From NCBI GenBank assembly GCA_903874575.1, contig CAIQSZ010000261.1, forward strand, positions 1 to 6,685: a DNA stretch of 6,685 nt, given 5' to 3'. The translations under genes and the position numbers were made by a program. The stretch comes from an uncultured Elusimicrobia bacterium (GTDB lineage Bacteria > Elusimicrobiota > Elusimicrobia > UBA1565 > UBA9628). Below the pieces are notes generated by a model. It was not told where the DNA came from. It did not search any database and saw only the letters and a list, made by a program, of their open reading frames with translations. This document shows, in pieces, positions 5,670-6,685 of this stretch (its first letter is position 1; each line of letters begins with the position of its first letter).

Positions 5670-6203
5670 CTAGCGCCGAAGTGCGGCCTTCCCCAGACGA
5701 GCCCTGAGACCGACCGATCCGACGGCGTCCACCGCCCCGCCCTGCGTCAGGCGGAACAAGGGTCCAACCTCCGCGAATATCTCCAAGGCGGAATCCTTGG
5801 GGCGGAAGCTCAGCCCGGCGACCGCGCGCAATCCGAAGCGCGCGTCGGCGCCGCCGCGGACCTGCGCCCCCGCTCCCAAGTAACCGCCCAGGTCGCCCCG
5901 TCCGGGCTGAGGCAAGATGCTCCAGTCGTGCCATAAAGCATCGCCCCAAAATGCGCCGTTGCCCGCGCTGAAGCCCACGCCCATGTCCGCCGCCAGATAG
6001 TCGTCGAACCACAACTTCGCGGTGCCGCCGATAGGTTCGCCCACGGCGACGCCCAGCGCGAGATCCGAAAGCGCCGCGGCACGCGCCCTCGGAGCCCAGG
6101 CGCACGACGCTACCAAAACAGCCAGCGCGGCCGAGGCCGCGCGCAGGACCGGCCGGCGCACGCTCGCGGGCCGGCCGTCCGGATACGGTGGGGATTGATT
6201 CAT
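5670..6203 (-). CDS. Small outer-membrane beta-barrel protein, BAPKO_0422/DUF3996-like
   Basis: The 177-residue protein has a long signal region (basic 11-21, hydrophobic 22-34) with a probable cleavage after ARA (about residue 42). The mature part alternates polar and hydrophobic residues with many glycines, typical of barrel strands. The order of phrases matches the BAPKO_0422-type barrels: LGVAVGEPIGGTAKLWF (50-66), DMGVGFS, ALWHDW, GGYLGAGAQVR, ARFGLRAVAGLSF, LEIFAEVGP and a closing strand VGSVGLRARL. This is recognition of the pattern; the function of the family is not established beyond an outer-membrane location. ATG start with AGGAGGA (6211-6217) 7 nt ahead. A lipobox-like VASC (31-34) allows a lipoprotein reading, which I consider less likely. 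Convergent with the secreted-protein gene and divergent from the TPR lipoprotein gene. No good promoter is visible upstream. Confidence 0.82.
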   Translation of the reverse strand: MNQSPPYPDGRPASVRRPVLRAASAALAVLVASCAWAPRARAAALSDLALGVAVGEPIGGTAKLWFDDYLAADMGVGFSAGNGAFWGDALWHDWSILPQPGRGDLGGYLGAGAQVRGGADARFGLRAVAGLSFRPKDSALEIFAEVGPLFRLTQGGAVDAVGSVGLRARLGKAALRR

Positions 6204-6291
6204 GTCTTCGTCCTCCTCGATTCATGCGGGATCGACGCGCACAAAGTAGCGAATCACGCTAAAAATTCGTTCAAGAATCTCTCATATCGCG

Positions 6292-6312
6292 CTCAAGCCC
6301 ACGAAGCTTGAG
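6292..6312. promoter_or_regulatory. 7-bp inverted repeat between divergent genes, possible operator
   Basis: CTCAAGC (6292-6298) and GCTTGAG (6306-6312) are perfect inverted copies with a 7-nt spacer, in the 142-nt gap between the divergent barrel and lipoprotein genes. The centres of the two arms are 14 nt apart, somewhat longer than one helical turn. The right arm overlaps a TTGAGA -35-like hexamer (6308-6313). It could bind a dimeric regulator or be chance; a single copy cannot decide. Confidence 0.3.
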
Positions 6313-6333
6313 ACGAGCCGAAGGCGAATGAGC

Positions 6334-6339
6334 TATCAT
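6334..6339 (+). promoter_or_regulatory. -10 box directly upstream of the lipoprotein GTG start
   Basis: TATCAT matches TATAAT at 5 of 6 positions and ends 6 nt before GTG 6346, so transcription would begin at the start codon itself. A TTGAGA (6308-6313) lies upstream but with a 20-nt spacer, which is too long for a good -35. There is no Shine-Dalgarno sequence before the GTG. Confidence 0.45.
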
Positions 6340-6345
6340 GCCCGC

Positions 6346-6685
6346 GTGTCGAGCCCGGTTCGCCGTGTCCTATTGACGGTGTTGGCCGCCTGCCTGGCGG
6401 GGTGCGCCTCGGATGCCGCTTGGCGCCGCCACAGCGAGGTGGGCGACCGCGCCTTGCGTCGCGGCCGCCTCGCGGAGGCCGAAGGCGAGCTGGCCGTCGC
6501 CTTGGCCGACGCCGAAACCTTCGGCCCCAACGACGCGCGCCTGGCGTTCTCGCTGAACGCCATGGGAGATTTGCGCGCCGCGCAAGGCGACGCCGCGCGC
6601 GCCGAACCGCTGTTGCGGCGCGCGCTCGCCATCTTGGAAGAGACGTCCGGCCTCGAGGCGCCGGAGACGATCGCCGCGCTCGACG
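6346..6685 (+). CDS. TPR-repeat lipoprotein, partial (C-terminus cut by window edge)
   Basis: The first 113 codons are visible and the frame is open to the right edge. The start is GTG. The signal peptide (SSPVRRVLLTVLAA) ends in the lipobox LAGC (17-20), so Cys20 would be lipidated. The next residue is Ala, not Asp, which favours sorting to the outer membrane if the Lol rule applies. After it come tetratricopeptide-type helical pairs: repeat 1 at about 30-60 (GDRALRRGRLAEAEGELAVAL with small residues at the usual places), repeat 2 at about 66-101 (NAMGDLRAAQGDAARAEPLL, then RRALAILEE), and a third starting near 105. The 40-42 residue spacing recalls kinesin-light-chain-like TPRs. Such proteins are usually protein-binding scaffolds, and no specific partner is suggested. 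The nearby ATG at 6338 is in another frame that stops within 13 codons. An opposite-strand open frame here is a shadow. Confidence 0.85.
   Translation, partial: MSSPVRRVLLTVLAACLAGCASDAAWRRHSEVGDRALRRGRLAEAEGELAVALADAETFGPNDARLAFSLNAMGDLRAAQGDAARAEPLLRRALAILEETSGLEAPETIAALD

Noticed and set aside
5629..6225. Open frame on the minus strand overlapping the barrel gene.
   Set aside because: Low-complexity Arg/Gly-rich product. The overlapping frame at 5670-6203 has a signal peptide, barrel pattern and ribosome binding site.
6245..6274. Possible minus-strand promoter for the barrel gene: TTGAAC with GCTACT 18 nt downstream.
   Set aside because: The -35 is reasonable, but the -10 matches consensus at only 3 of 6 positions, so it is too weak to list as a feature.
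6338..6376. ATG at 6338 as the start of the lipoprotein.
   Set aside because: It is out of frame with the lipobox and TPR reading frame and meets a stop after 12 codons.
6336..6632. Minus-strand open frame opposite the TPR lipoprotein gene.
   Set aside because: The Ala/Ser/Arg-rich product has no motif, while the plus strand shows a signal peptide, a lipobox and TPR periodicity.

Overview
The window is GC-rich (most coding stretches are above 60% GC) bacterial chromosome. It encodes a Gram-negative style envelope: a bactofilin, a membrane-anchored M23 peptidase, a probable outer-membrane barrel and a lipoprotein with a clear lipobox. The gene mix and the BAPKO_0422/DUF3996-like barrel remind me of Elusimicrobiota or another deep-branching didermic phylum. 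This is a low-confidence guess from composition and protein style; there is no rRNA or marker gene here to settle it.

Left two thirds (1-4622, minus strand): one tightly packed six-gene operon. In transcription order it encodes an M23 peptidase, a bactofilin, a PpiD/SurA-like membrane protein without a PPIase domain, a PfkB-family sugar kinase, an ABC-2 type ATPase, and its permease (cut by the left edge). Junctions are 2, 10, 31 and 9 nt, then a 1-nt overlap. A near-consensus sigma-70 promoter (4631-4659) lies directly against the GTG start of the first gene, so the transcript should have almost no leader.

Middle (4623-5623): a divergent intergenic region with a second promoter preceded by an AT-rich palindrome that resembles an UP element. 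This leads to a secreted protein of unknown family whose GC content is clearly lower than its neighbours.

Right (5624-6685): a GC-rich hairpin separates this gene from a convergent one for a small outer-membrane barrel protein. Divergent from the barrel gene is a TPR lipoprotein (cut by the right edge). Its -10-like box again sits directly against a GTG start. A 7-bp inverted repeat lies between the two divergent genes.

The operon reads as envelope and cell-shape housekeeping: peptidoglycan hydrolysis coupled to a bactofilin scaffold, a periplasmic folding or quality-control partner, and an ABC exporter of unknown substrate. I saw no CRISPR array, transposase, phage gene, tRNA or rRNA. The points most worth a second look are the two apparent leaderless GTG genes, the composition of the operon, and the low-GC orphan secreted protein. 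No gene-free stretch exceeds 300 bases.
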